Shown: positions 54,809 through 63,831 of the stretch, piece after piece
Position numbering within the stretch: position 1 is the stretch's first letter
How the letters are laid out: each line of letters opens with the position of its first letter
NCBI RefSeq assembly: GCF_014652375.1
Contig: NZ_BMYR01000005.1
Location: forward strand, 1 to 64,000
Direction of reading: 5' to 3'
Length of the DNA: 64,000 nt
Source of the DNA: Alishewanella tabrizica
GTDB lineage: Bacteria > Pseudomonadota > Gammaproteobacteria > Enterobacterales > Alteromonadaceae
Program-made: the position numbers and the translations under genes
Notes under the pieces: model-generated
Told to the model about the DNA's origin: nothing
Seen by the model: the letters and a program-made list of their open reading frames with translations, nothing else
Database searches by the model: none

Positions 54809-55114
54809 ATGATTTATTTTAATAGCCAAAGTATTCCAGAGCTTCAGGGCTTAAATTTTTCACAGCGCATGCAGGTGGTACGAATGGCCGCTGATAAGTT
54901 GGCTGTTCCAGTGAAAATTTCGTTAAATGTGTTGAAGTTAGCTATTTTGTCGGTGTTATTTATAATGGTTGCGCGCGCCGAGGGCTGGGCTATTGTTGGC
55001 TATGCGCTAGTATTGATTGTGGCGTATCCGTTAATTACGCGGCCTATTACTTTCTTTTTATGCCGTGATCAGTTCGCTAAAATACGTCGACAGCAGTTTC
55101 CTGAACAACAATAA
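54809..55114 (+). CDS. small membrane protein of unknown function
   Basis: The 101-residue protein has an N-terminal helical segment (LQGLNFSQRMQVVRMAADKL) and two likely membrane helices (about 42-60 and 64-84), then a basic tail (KIRRQQFPEQQ). AGGGTGG precedes the ATG. I recognise the general type as a conserved small protein of Alteromonadales-like bacteria but cannot assign a function. It stands alone between the yjb operon and the 13-base repeat array. A CTACACAACTCTGG core like that of the palindromic repeats lies about 50 bases upstream of the gene. Confidence 0.7.
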   Translation: MIYFNSQSIPELQGLNFSQRMQVVRMAADKLAVPVKISLNVLKLAILSVLFIMVARAEGWAIVGYALVLIVAYPLITRPITFFLCRDQFAKIRRQQFPEQQ

Positions 55115-55200
55115 CCTTTGTTGCGTTTCACTTATATCGACTCATCAAGCGTAGCGTCAAGTACATAATTTACTTAACATATTTACACTACGTATGCACG

Positions 55201-55337
55201 CGACTTGAACAGACGACTTAGCCATACGACTTAGCCGCACGACATAGTCATGCGACTTGTCTACACGACTCCAGTAAGGTTCCAGAGTCGTGTGATAATT
55301 CATGTGGATAAGTTATGTCGATAAGTTATCCGGATAA
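55201..55337. repeat. 13-base tandem repeat array joined to palindromic repeat (copy 3)
   Basis: Units starting CGAC begin at 55201, 55214, 55227, 55240, 55253 and 55266, exactly 13 bases apart, with consensus near CGACTTAGCCATA. The last unit forms the left arm of a hairpin ACACGACTC/GAGTCGTGT (55263-55271 and 55285-55293). TGTGGATAA, a DnaA-box 9-mer, follows at about 55304-55312, and a 12-base palindrome TTATCCGGATAA lies at 55326-55337. The array lies between two convergent genes. Confidence 0.8.
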
Positions 55338-55348
55338 GCTTGATTGGG

Positions 55349-57232
55349 CTAGGCTAAGCCGTGCTGCTTCATCAATTGCTCAAGTTCGGGTAAGCAAGCC
55401 GGATCGTCGATGGTTGAGGGGATTTGATAGTTTTCTCCTTCACCGATTTGCCGTAGCAGTTTGCGCAAAATTTTGCCCGAGCGCGTTTTGGGCAGGCGAG
55501 GGACGACCAGCGCGCGCTTAAAGCAGGCGACTGCGCCAATTTCTTGCCTGACCAATGCCACTAATTCGTTTTGAATGATGCTTGCGTCGGTGGTTATACC
55601 GTTTTTAAGTAGCACAAAGCCGACGGGTTGCTGGCCTTTTAGCTCGTCGGGTAAACCGATAACACAGCATTCTGCTACGGCGGGGTGCGAAGCGATGATC
55701 TCTTCCATTTCCCCAGTAGATAAGCGATGCCCTGCAACGTTAATAACGTCATCCGTGCGGCCCATCACAAATAGATAGCCATCTTCATCAAGATAGCCGC
55801 CATCCCCACTGCTGTAATAGCCTGGAAATTGATTTAGATACCCCGAAGTATAGCGCTCGGCGTTGCCCCAAATAGTGCTTAAGCAGCCTGGCGGTAAAGG
55901 CAGCTTAATGGCAATATTCCCTTGTTGGTTTGCCCCCAGAGGCTGGCCATTTTCATCAAGAATTTGCACATGATAGCCAGGCACTGGCCGGGTGGCAGAA
56001 CCCGGTTTGGCCGGTAATAATTCAACACCGGCTAAATTGGCGCAAATGGCCCAGCCGGTTTCGGTTTGCCACCAGTGATCAATTACCGGTTTACCTGATA
56101 CCTCGCACGCCCAGTGATAGGTTGGCGGATCTAAACGTTCGCCCGCCATAAAAATGGTATCCAGTTTAGACAGATCATACTGTTTCATTAAATCGGCGTG
56201 GGGATCTTCTTTACGAATGGCCCGAAAGGCCGTGGGCGCGGCAAAAATGGCTTTAACCCCGTATTCAGCACACACTCGCCAAAACGCCCCAGCATCAGGC
56301 GTAAAAATAGGCTTGCCTTCATACAGAATAGAGGTTGCTCCGGCTAATAGCGGGCCGTAAACGATGTAAGAGTGGCCAACCACCCAGCCGACGTCGGATG
56401 CGGCCCAAAACACTTCACCAGGCTTAATATTGTAGATTGCTTGCATACTGTAATGCAGGGCAACCGCATGGCCGCCATTATCACGTACTACCCCTTTGGG
56501 TTTGCCGGTGGTGCCTGAGGTGTAAAGGATATACAGCGGATCGGTACTCTTTACTGGCACCGGCTCAGCGGGTGTTGCATCTTGCATCGCCGTGTGCCAG
56601 TCGATATCGCGATCGGCCAGCATAGTTGCCTGATGTTGTGGACGCTGAAAAATAATGCAGCTGTCTGGCTTATGTTGTGCTTTTTCAATGGCGCTGTCTA
56701 AAAGCGGTTTGTAGCTGATGACACGATTGACTTCGATGCCACAGGAAGCGCTAACCACCACTTTAGGTGTAGCATCGTCGATTCTCACGGCCAGCTCATG
56801 CGGGGCAAAGCCACCAAACACCACAGAGTGAACTGCGCCTAAACGGGCACTGGCTAGCATGGCAATGGCTGCTTCGGGGATCATTGGCATATAAATAACA
56901 ACCCGATCGCCTTTATTTACGCCTTGAGCTTTTAACACACCGGCAAATTTAGCCACTTCGTCACGCAGTTCAGTATAGCTGTATCGCCGTTTTGTTTGTG
57001 TTACGGGCGAGTCATAGATCAGGGCAGTTTGTTCACCACGGCCTTGTTCGATATGGTAGTCTAATGCAAGATAGCTTGTGTTAAGTTCGCCATCGCTAAA
57101 CCATTGATAAAATCCATTTTGCTGGCTGATGATGGCGGTAGGTTTTTTATACCAAGCTAATTTAGCGGCTTTGTTAGCCCAAAACGTGGCGCTATCGTCT
57201 ACAGACGCCTGATATTCTTGTAGGTAAGACAT
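55349..57232 (-). CDS. prpE: propionyl-CoA synthetase (PrpE-like)
   Basis: The 627-residue acyl-CoA synthetase activates propionate (and acetate to some degree) via an acyl-AMP. It has YTSGTTGKPKGVVRDNGG (P-loop-like A3), HWWQTETGW (A5), YYSSGDGGYLDEDGYLFVMG (A7), and the C-terminal SGKILRKLLRQ with the acetylatable Lys. The segment VVSASCGIEVNRVISYKPLL is diagnostic for PrpE rather than Acs, as is the length near 628. AAGGAT precedes the ATG. No other methylcitrate-pathway gene is adjacent. It is unrelated to the polysaccharide genes and marks return to ordinary chromosome. Confidence 0.9.
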   Translation of the reverse strand: MSYLQEYQASVDDSATFWANKAAKLAWYKKPTAIISQQNGFYQWFSDGELNTSYLALDYHIEQGRGEQTALIYDSPVTQTKRRYSYTELRDEVAKFAGVLKAQGVNKGDRVVIYMPMIPEAAIAMLASARLGAVHSVVFGGFAPHELAVRIDDATPKVVVSASCGIEVNRVISYKPLLDSAIEKAQHKPDSCIIFQRPQHQATMLADRDIDWHTAMQDATPAEPVPVKSTDPLYILYTSGTTGKPKGVVRDNGGHAVALHYSMQAIYNIKPGEVFWAASDVGWVVGHSYIVYGPLLAGATSILYEGKPIFTPDAGAFWRVCAEYGVKAIFAAPTAFRAIRKEDPHADLMKQYDLSKLDTIFMAGERLDPPTYHWACEVSGKPVIDHWWQTETGWAICANLAGVELLPAKPGSATRPVPGYHVQILDENGQPLGANQQGNIAIKLPLPPGCLSTIWGNAERYTSGYLNQFPGYYSSGDGGYLDEDGYLFVMGRTDDVINVAGHRLSTGEMEEIIASHPAVAECCVIGLPDELKGQQPVGFVLLKNGITTDASIIQNELVALVRQEIGAVACFKRALVVPRLPKTRSGKILRKLLRQIGEGENYQIPSTIDDPACLPELEQLMKQHGLA

Positions 57233-57377
57233 GTCGATAATCCTTAAGGACGTTATGGTTATGCCTGCACTGTACAGAATTTACACCGAAATAAAACTAG
57301 ACTTAAGGCTAATGTGTAAAAGTGCGCAATTCATTCAAGGGCTTAACTAGCGCAATTGGGCATTAGCAAGTACACTT

Positions 57378-57386
57378 TGATATAAC
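57378..57386 (+). promoter_or_regulatory. possible extended -10 promoter
   Basis: TGATATAAC is an extended -10 with one mismatch. TTGGGC at 57356-57361 could be a -35, but the spacing is 19 bases. It would drive the c-di-GMP gene starting at 57408 with a very short leader. Confidence 0.4.
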
Positions 57387-57407
57387 GTGTGAAGCAGGGG
57401 TAGTACA

Positions 57408-59276
57408 TTGAGCAGCATGCAAGATGATAGCGTCGCATTTTTTCAACTGGTTGCGGCCATCTCTGCCGATTTTGCCATGTGTGCTGCCAGTGAGGTTGAT
57501 GCCGTTATCAACGACGCCTTAGCGCGCATTGGGACCTTTTATTGTTCTGATCGTAGTTATATCTTTCTCTTTAGCCCCGATTTAGCCACCGCCAGTAACA
57601 CGCACGAGTGGTGTGCTGCTGGGGTGCCGCCACAACAAGCGAATTTACAAAATTTATCGTCGGCAGAATTAGGGCATTGGTTTGCCACTTGGCAAGTTGG
57701 TAACAGTACGGTAATTACCGATGTTGCAGCGTTAAACCATGCGTCGCACGAGTATCAATTATTAGCGAGCCAAGGGATTAAATCGTTGTTGATGATCCCA
57801 TTGCGCAGTAACTCGCGCTTAATTGGCATGTTTGGTATTGATATGGTGTCGAAGATTCAACAATGGCCTGATGCAGAGATCGCTGGGTTAACGTTAATTG
57901 CAGGCAATATTTGTGGGGCCTTATTACGTAAGCAGGCAGAAGTTAAAGCCGAAAGTTTGGCGTTTTACGATCCGGTAACCGGTTTGGCCAATCGGCATTT
58001 AATGTTAGATCGGATCCAGCAAGCCCAATTGCAAAGCAATCGTAATCAGTTTTATGTGGCATTGCTGTTTATTGATGTGGATGATTTTAAAACGCTAAAC
58101 GATAGTTTGGGTTTTAGCAAAGGCGATGAAGTATTAAAACTGATTGGCCAAGCGTTGCAATCGGTATTACCGCAAGGCGATACCATAGGGCGCTTTAGTG
58201 CCGATGAATTTTTAGTGCTAAGCGAAATGTTTACGTCAGAACGCTGCAAAGCGGTGCAAGCTGTAACAGACATTGCGGCGCGTTTTCAGCATGCTATTTT
58301 GGATTGTCCAAACTTAACAGCGATCCGTGCCAAAAATACCATCAGCATTGGTTGCACCTTATTTATTGGCGGGCAGCAAGACACCAATGCGCTGATCACA
58401 CAAGCCGATTTGGCCATGTATCAAGTGAAGCAAGCGGGCGGCGATGCGTTAAGTTTTTTCGATATGGAACTGCAACATCAAGCAGATCGGCGTTTGATTT
58501 TAGCGCATGAATTGCGTCGGGCGCTAAACGAAAACCAATTTGAATTATTTTATCAACCGCAGTTGGTGCATCCTGGTTTAGTGTTAGGGGCTGAAGTGTT
58601 ATTACGCTGGCGTCATCCTGAGCACGGATTACTGGGGCCAGATGCCTTTATTAAGTTTGCTGAAGAAACTGGGCTGATTGTAGAAATTGGCGAGTATGTG
58701 CTGCTACATGCTTGCAAACAATTGGCTATTTGGCAGCACTCTCCTGGCGCTGCCCGTTTAGAGTTATCGGTTAATATTAGCGCTAAGCAATTAAAACAAC
58801 GTAATTTTTCAGAGCGTGTTCTGGATATTTTGCAGCAGACCAATATTGATCCGTCGGTATTAAAGCTGGAATTAACCGAAAGTATGCTGGTAGAAGATTT
58901 TGATAATGTCGTCACCATTATGCAGGTGTTGCAGGCCAAAGGGATCCGTTTTGCTTTAGATGACTTTGGTACTGGGTATTCTTCGCTGGTGTATTTAAAA
59001 CGTTTGCCATTGTATCAATTGAAAGTTGATCGTAGTTTTGTTGCAGATTTACTCACAGATGAGAATGATCAGGCCATCGCGCGGATGATTATTTTATTAG
59101 GCCAAACCTTGGGGTTAGAGGTAATGGCCGAAGGCGTAGAATCGGTAGAGCAGCTGAAAACCTTGTTGCATATGGGCTGTTATCATTATCAGGGATACTA
59201 CTTTTCGAAACCCTTACCTTTAAACGAATTTGAAGCCTATGTCGCTAAAGTGAGTGGTGCTTTTTTAGCACCCTAA
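57408..59276 (+). CDS. GAF-GGDEF-EAL protein, probable c-di-GMP phosphodiesterase
   Basis: The 622-residue cytoplasmic protein has a GAF sensor (about 15-180), a GGDEF domain (about 195-350) whose signature is degenerate (RFSADEFLV), and an EAL domain (about 370-612). The EAL signature reads EVL (GAEVLLRWRHPE) but keeps the metal-binding Glu. ELTESMLVED, DDFGTGYSSL and KVDRSF are intact, so phosphodiesterase activity is likely while cyclase activity is doubtful. The TTG at 57408 with AGGGG seven bases upstream is preferred over the ATG at 57417. It is convergent with a second c-di-GMP enzyme. Confidence 0.9.
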   Translation: MSSMQDDSVAFFQLVAAISADFAMCAASEVDAVINDALARIGTFYCSDRSYIFLFSPDLATASNTHEWCAAGVPPQQANLQNLSSAELGHWFATWQVGNSTVITDVAALNHASHEYQLLASQGIKSLLMIPLRSNSRLIGMFGIDMVSKIQQWPDAEIAGLTLIAGNICGALLRKQAEVKAESLAFYDPVTGLANRHLMLDRIQQAQLQSNRNQFYVALLFIDVDDFKTLNDSLGFSKGDEVLKLIGQALQSVLPQGDTIGRFSADEFLVLSEMFTSERCKAVQAVTDIAARFQHAILDCPNLTAIRAKNTISIGCTLFIGGQQDTNALITQADLAMYQVKQAGGDALSFFDMELQHQADRRLILAHELRRALNENQFELFYQPQLVHPGLVLGAEVLLRWRHPEHGLLGPDAFIKFAEETGLIVEIGEYVLLHACKQLAIWQHSPGAARLELSVNISAKQLKQRNFSERVLDILQQTNIDPSVLKLELTESMLVEDFDNVVTIMQVLQAKGIRFALDDFGTGYSSLVYLKRLPLYQLKVDRSFVADLLTDENDQAIARMIILLGQTLGLEVMAEGVESVEQLKTLLHMGCYHYQGYYFSKPLPLNEFEAYVAKVSGAFLAP

Positions 59277-59277
59277 C

Positions 59278-59347
59278 TAGCCGTTCTTCAATAGCCGTTC
59301 TTAACTAGTTATTTCTTAGTTAGCCGTTCTTAAATAGTTATTTTTAG
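59278..59347. repeat. short tandem repeats between convergent genes
   Basis: TAGCCGTTCTT occurs at 59278, 59292 and 59321. The last two belong to a 29-base unit (TAGCCGTTCTTAA, then TAGTTATTT, then TTAG) repeated with few changes, ending in a partial TAGCCATTAA. No hairpin with a U-run is clear. Confidence 0.7.
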
Positions 59348-61420
59348 CTAGCCATTAATGGTGTGTGACTTCACCATATTTTCACGAACTGCGCCATTGA
59401 GATCCGATTGCAAATGTGGCTCTGCAACAGCAAAGGGTACATTTAACCCATCGATTAAATGAATTTGGTTTCGGCCATTCACCTTACTTAAATACAATGC
59501 CATATCCGCGACTTGCAGTACCTTTTCCCAATTAAACTGGCTTTCTGGCACCTTAGCAAAGGGCAGGTTGATAAAGCCTCCGCTAATTGTAACGTTGATA
59601 TCGCGGCCTTCGTAAGTCACCGCCAATTGACTGACCTCTTTTAACAGGCTTTGACACAATTGATCAATATCACGTTGCTCAGGACGGTTTAGCAGCATTA
59701 AAAATTCTTCGCCGCCCCAGCGGATCAGTAATTCTTTATCCGATACTAGCGTTGCTAAGCGGCGGCTAATTTCTATCAGTACTGCATCGCCAGCCGCATG
59801 GCCGAAATTGTCGTTGATCTGTTTGAAAAAATCGATGTCCAGTAACAATAAGCTGCAAGGGGTCGGATCGCTAGCAGCATGGCGTTTTGCCATATGATCT
59901 TGCAAGGCGCGACGATTAAGTAACCCGGTAAGCGGATCGCGCAGTGATTGAAATTCGAGTTGTTTATTCACTTCTTTTAAACGGCGATTGGTTTTTCGAA
60001 CTTTGCGGTATAAGTTAATCAGCATAAAGGCAGCAAACAGCATAATTAAACCGAACAATAAGGTTATGGTTTGCTGCAGTTGCTTGTTTTTGATTAATTC
60101 ATTCTGCAATTCGTTCTGCTGCTGCAAAATGGTGATTTGTTGCGTTTGTGATTTTAATTCATAGCGTGCTAACAGATCGCGTGTGATTTTTTCACTGGCA
60201 GCAGCGGCAATTTCTTCACGTAACTGCATTTGCCATTCTAAGGTTTCGGCGAGCTTGGGATAGTCGTTAAGGGCTTTATAGGCTTTGGCAAACCAGCCAA
60301 GTAAACCTTCAATCTCAATTTTATCATTGCGCTGTTGATAATATGCAAAAGCGCTATGCATTTTGGTTAAACCCGCTTCGGCTTGTCCTGTCAGTACATC
60401 TAAGTAGCCAATATTAAAACCAATGAGGTTTACGCTCTCTTGATCATTTAAGGCAATGGCTTCGGTTAAGGCTTCTTGCAATATGTTCATGGCCGCAGGA
60501 TAGTTTTGTTGTTCGATATACACCGAGCCAAGGTTGTTCATAAAGGTGAGTACTAAGGTTTGCTGCTTTTGTACTTTAGCACCGGCTAAGCCTTTTAAAT
60601 TTATTTCTTCTGCTGCGGCATAATCTTTTTGGCCTGCAACAACAAAGCCAAGGGATAAATATAAATCGGGTAGCAGGTGTTCTGCGTTATAACGCTTAAT
60701 ATCGCTATACACCTCTTCTAAGATGCTGCGAGCTCGCGCCCAATCTTTTAACTCGGTATGGACAATGGCAATTTGACGTCGTAACGACGTACTGCGCACT
60801 AGGGTGCGGCTGTCATTGGTGCCGCTAAGTGCATCTAGCGCTAATTCATAATGTTTTAACGATTTTTCATATTGGGTATCGCGTCTGAACACTAGCGCGA
60901 GTAGGGCGTTAACCCAGTATTTTACGCGTGGATTTTCAACATCGGCGACAAGACCTGCGAGAATTTCCGCATTAATATAAGCTTGAGTATTGTCATTTCG
61001 AAAAGTGAGTACTTCTAATTCAGCTGCCATAATTTCAACGAAGGCATTGGCTGATTGCGTGGTATTTTTTATATCATTAAGTGTCGCTAACACTTCATCT
61101 ACGCCAGTAGGATTAGGTTGATAAAGATAGGCGAATAATTGATAGGTTAAGGCCCTTACCGCAGACTCTTGCATTTGATCTAGTGCGTTTTTCTCGGGCA
61201 ACGCCGAAATGATCTGTTGCAGTTTGGTACTGGCTTGTTCAGGATCTACCAAGGTTAAGCTTAGATAGTCATCTAAATCTTGTTCTAATTTGGCATCGCG
61301 CAGGGCAGCCGAACCCGCTGTCAGCGTGTCGCCAAGTACAGTTTCTTGCGCCGTTACCGAGGGTAAGAGCAACAGGGAAAATGAGAATAAAAGCGCAGCA
61401 AGATACTTGGTTATTGTCAT
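59348..61420 (-). CDS. TPR-containing membrane diguanylate cyclase
   Basis: The protein of about 690 residues has a signal peptide (TITKYLAALLFSFSLLLLPS), a long periplasmic TPR region (about 60-430), a coiled coil (QQITILQQQNELQNELIKN), and one membrane helix (TITLLFGLIMLFAAFMLINL). A C-terminal GGDEF domain carries DPLTGLLNRRAL, DIDFFKQINDNFGHAAGD and the active signature RWGGEEFLM. No inhibitory RxxD site precedes it. It should make c-di-GMP in response to a periplasmic signal. The ATG at 61420 gives the cleanest signal peptide; an ATG at 61456 adds 12 residues. Confidence 0.88.
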   Translation of the reverse strand: MTITKYLAALLFSFSLLLLPSVTAQETVLGDTLTAGSAALRDAKLEQDLDDYLSLTLVDPEQASTKLQQIISALPEKNALDQMQESAVRALTYQLFAYLYQPNPTGVDEVLATLNDIKNTTQSANAFVEIMAAELEVLTFRNDNTQAYINAEILAGLVADVENPRVKYWVNALLALVFRRDTQYEKSLKHYELALDALSGTNDSRTLVRSTSLRRQIAIVHTELKDWARARSILEEVYSDIKRYNAEHLLPDLYLSLGFVVAGQKDYAAAEEINLKGLAGAKVQKQQTLVLTFMNNLGSVYIEQQNYPAAMNILQEALTEAIALNDQESVNLIGFNIGYLDVLTGQAEAGLTKMHSAFAYYQQRNDKIEIEGLLGWFAKAYKALNDYPKLAETLEWQMQLREEIAAAASEKITRDLLARYELKSQTQQITILQQQNELQNELIKNKQLQQTITLLFGLIMLFAAFMLINLYRKVRKTNRRLKEVNKQLEFQSLRDPLTGLLNRRALQDHMAKRHAASDPTPCSLLLLDIDFFKQINDNFGHAAGDAVLIEISRRLATLVSDKELLIRWGGEEFLMLLNRPEQRDIDQLCQSLLKEVSQLAVTYEGRDINVTISGGFINLPFAKVPESQFNWEKVLQVADMALYLSKVNGRNQIHLIDGLNVPFAVAEPHLQSDLNGAVRENMVKSHTING

Positions 61421-61520
61421 TATTTTTCTAAAACCAATCCTAATAGCTATTAACATGTATAGTTGTAACCAAGATTGCTTAATAAGTCTACTTTTTCAAA
61501 AAATTTACTTATAAATCAGG

Positions 61521-61526
61521 TATAAT
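61521..61526 (+). promoter_or_regulatory. consensus -10 upstream of the CNNM/CorC gene
   Basis: TATAAT matches the sigma70 -10 consensus exactly and lies about 55 bases before the start codon at 61581. No good -35 was found at 16-18 bases upstream. Confidence 0.4.
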
Positions 61527-61580
61527 TATTTGTATCGGCGCGATGCTGATGAGATGCGACATTTCGCTAACGGATACATT

Positions 61581-62879
61581 ATGACGGCTTTTGAATACCT
61601 ACTTATTATGTTTATACTGGTTGCGGCCAGTGCCTTTTTTTCTATTTCTGAGATTTCTTTGGCGGCGTCGCGCAAAATGCGTTTGCGCTTATTAGCCACT
61701 GAGGGAGATATACGCGCTGAAAAAGTGCTTCAATTACAAGAACATCCGGGCAATTTTTTCACCGTAGTACAAATAGGCTTAAATGCGGTGGCGATATTGG
61801 GCGGTATTTTGGGTGAATCGGCGTTTACCCCTTATTTTGCCGTATTGCTGGCGCTAATCAGTGATGCAAGTTGGGTGCAGCCCGCCGCCTTTACGCTCTC
61901 TGTGTTTTTTGTTACCTCGTTATTTATTTTATTCGCCGATTTAATGCCAAAACGATTGGCGATGATTTCACCTGAACAGATCGCCATTCGTATTGTCTCT
62001 CCCATGTTGTTCTTAATTTTGGTGTTAAAACCCTTTGTATGGTTATTTAATGGGTTAGCCAATTTGTTCTTTAGTTTATTTAATGTACCCACTATGCGCA
62101 AAGATGATATTACGCCAGATGATATTATGGCGATGATGGATGCAGGGGCGCAGGCTGGTATTTTACAAGAACATGAACATCAATTATTAGAAAACGTGTT
62201 TGATATGGAATCGCGCACGGTTACCTCGGCTATGACGGCGCGCGAGAGTTTAATCTTTTTTACCAAAGAAGAAACGCAAGACAACATTAAATCGAAAATT
62301 GCGGAACACCCGCATGCTAAGTTTTTAGTTTGTGATGGGGTCCTGGACAATGTGGTGGGCTATGTTGATACCCGCGATATTTTAATGCAGGTATTACACG
62401 ATCAGCCTATTTCGTTAAAGAAAGATGGCATTGTACGCTCGCCATTAATTATTCCGGATACGTTGTCGTTATATGAGGTGTTAGAGCACTTTAAATCGGC
62501 TGGTATCGACTTTGCGATTATTTTAAATGAGTACGCTATGGTGGTGGGGATCATTACGCTTAAAGATGTAATGAGCATTGTGATGGGCGAGTTGGTTAGC
62601 TCAGAGGAAGATCAAATTGTTGCGCGAGACAGCAGCTCTTGGTTGGTAGAAGGTTTAACGCCCTTAGCTGATGTGATGCGGGTATTGGATATTGATGGTT
62701 TTCCAAATTCAGAAAACTACGAGACCATCGCCGGCTTTATGATGTATACCTTGCGCAAAATCCCCAAACGTACCGATTTTGTGCTGCATGGTGGCTACAA
62801 GTTTGAAGTAGTGGACATCGACAGCTATAAAATAGATCAGCTGTTAGTCACGCGGATAGAACAGATCCATACTGAGTAA
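61581..62879 (+). CDS. CNNM/CorC-family membrane protein (hemolysin-related)
   Basis: The 432-residue protein has an N-terminal CNNM/DUF21 membrane domain (about 1-190) with FFSISEISLAASRKMRL, FFTVVQIGLNAVAILGG and FADLMPKRLAMISPE. Two CBS domains follow (about 205-330, for example VGYVDTRDILMQVLHD and MVVGIITLKDVMSIVMG), then a CorC_HlyC domain (SWLVEGLTPLADVMRVL, RTDFVLHGGYKFEVVDID). Family members are linked to magnesium or other cation efflux. The old name hemolysin is probably misleading. The ATG at 61581 is preferred over an upstream in-frame start at 61530. Confidence 0.92.
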   Translation: MTAFEYLLIMFILVAASAFFSISEISLAASRKMRLRLLATEGDIRAEKVLQLQEHPGNFFTVVQIGLNAVAILGGILGESAFTPYFAVLLALISDASWVQPAAFTLSVFFVTSLFILFADLMPKRLAMISPEQIAIRIVSPMLFLILVLKPFVWLFNGLANLFFSLFNVPTMRKDDITPDDIMAMMDAGAQAGILQEHEHQLLENVFDMESRTVTSAMTARESLIFFTKEETQDNIKSKIAEHPHAKFLVCDGVLDNVVGYVDTRDILMQVLHDQPISLKKDGIVRSPLIIPDTLSLYEVLEHFKSAGIDFAIILNEYAMVVGIITLKDVMSIVMGELVSSEEDQIVARDSSSWLVEGLTPLADVMRVLDIDGFPNSENYETIAGFMMYTLRKIPKRTDFVLHGGYKFEVVDIDSYKIDQLLVTRIEQIHTE

Positions 62880-62884
62880 CGAAC

Positions 62885-62924
62885 AGGTTAGCGTATTACT
62901 TGCGTTGTAAATTCACGCTAACCT
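62885..62924. terminator. perfect 10-base hairpin between convergent genes
   Basis: AGGTTAGCGT (62885-62894) and ACGCTAACCT (62915-62924) are exact inverted copies with a 20-base loop. They sit six bases after the CNNM stop and 67 bases from the end of the convergent gene. No T-run follows on either strand. Confidence 0.55.
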
Positions 62925-62990
62925 ATTGCTGTATTCATTGACGCAATTTGTTTGGGTTCGTCTTAGTTTGTTGCAATAATAGCTATTGCT

Positions 62991-63581
62991 TCAGCTATTT
63001 TGTGCAGCAGGGTTATTTGAATCTGCTGCTGGCTTTAAGGCCGCTAACAGATTTTCTCTAAACGCCTGCAAGCCTTGCATCACTAAGTCGTAGGTTTTCG
63101 CGACGCCCGTTTCGACATCGCCTTCAAACACTTTTAAGCCGGTTAAGATCCCCTTAGCATCATCAAAGCCTTGGTTAATACCTTTGCCGATCACAGCCAT
63201 AAAGTCGGTAAGTTGCTTTTCTTGGTCTTCGGGCGAATCGCTAGTGGGTTTTTGCTTTTGGTAAATGGCAAATAAACTGGTGGCAAAACCAACGATACGT
63301 TCTGCGGTGGCTTCTGGTGAGGTATCAATGCCAGAGTCATAGACTTTTTGCGCCGCGTTTTTGCCAAGGGTGGGTTCTAATTCTTTATTAATGCCTTCTA
63401 ACGCTGTTTTATACAATAAACTGAGTGAGTTATTGCCACTTTGCAACGCTACTTTTTCACTGGCTTGTAGAATAGCCCTATTTTGCTCTTGTTTGCTGGC
63501 TTTAAACGGCGTGTTTTCCGCTTTTTCCGCTGGGTTGCGATTAACATTAAGCGAGACTTCAGATTTGGTGATACTGGACAT
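62991..63581 (-). CDS. DUF5610-like protein of unknown function
   Basis: The 196-residue soluble protein has a disordered N-terminus followed by helices. SLSLLYKTALEGINKELEPTL, SPEATAERIVGFATSLFAIY and GINQGFDDAKGILTGL match what I recognise as DUF5610, a domain common in Shewanella- and Rheinheimera-like bacteria. No signal peptide or membrane helix is seen. AGGAG precedes the ATG. The gene stands alone; no function can be inferred. Confidence 0.8.
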   Translation of the reverse strand: MSSITKSEVSLNVNRNPAEKAENTPFKASKQEQNRAILQASEKVALQSGNNSLSLLYKTALEGINKELEPTLGKNAAQKVYDSGIDTSPEATAERIVGFATSLFAIYQKQKPTSDSPEDQEKQLTDFMAVIGKGINQGFDDAKGILTGLKVFEGDVETGVAKTYDLVMQGLQAFRENLLAALKPAADSNNPAAQNS

Positions 63582-63682
63582 GACGGCACTCCTGTTACTT
63601 TGGGCCTTGTCAGGTTAACGGCCGTGATTGGCTAAACTTTAGCCGTTTTTCTAAAATAATCAAAATACATTGCCAAAATAAG

Positions 63683-63718
63683 AAAAACGCCTGAATGGGT
63701 ATACCATCAGGCGTTTTT
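63683..63718 (-). terminator. intrinsic terminator
   Basis: Twelve-base perfect arms AAAAACGCCTGA (63683-63694) and its complement (63707-63718) with a 12-base loop. On the minus strand a T-rich run follows, so it most likely ends the minus-strand gene whose stop is at 63832. It can form on either strand. Confidence 0.85.
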
Positions 63719-63725
63719 GGGTTTG

Positions 63726-63827
63726 TGCTTATGCGGTGACGTGTGGCATAAGCATGGCACTAGCTCTTTACCAGCTCAGTACAAGCTCAGAGCAAGCTCA
63801 GCAGCAGCGCAGTGTCAGCGCGCGAAA
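63726..63827. repeat. hairpin plus 11-base tandem repeats
   Basis: TGCTTATGC (63726-63734) and GCATAAGCA (63746-63754) form a nine-base hairpin. AGCTCAG-type units then begin at 63773, 63784, 63795, 63806 and 63817, exactly 11 bases apart and increasingly diverged (AGCTCAG to AGCGCAG to AGCGCGC). All lie between the minus-strand stop at 63832 and its terminator. Confidence 0.75.
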
Positions 63828-63831
63828 AGCG

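Noticed and set aside
55315-55521. ORF starting in the repeat region and running into prpE antisense
   Set aside because: It overlaps the C-terminal coding region of prpE and the repeats; no protein features.
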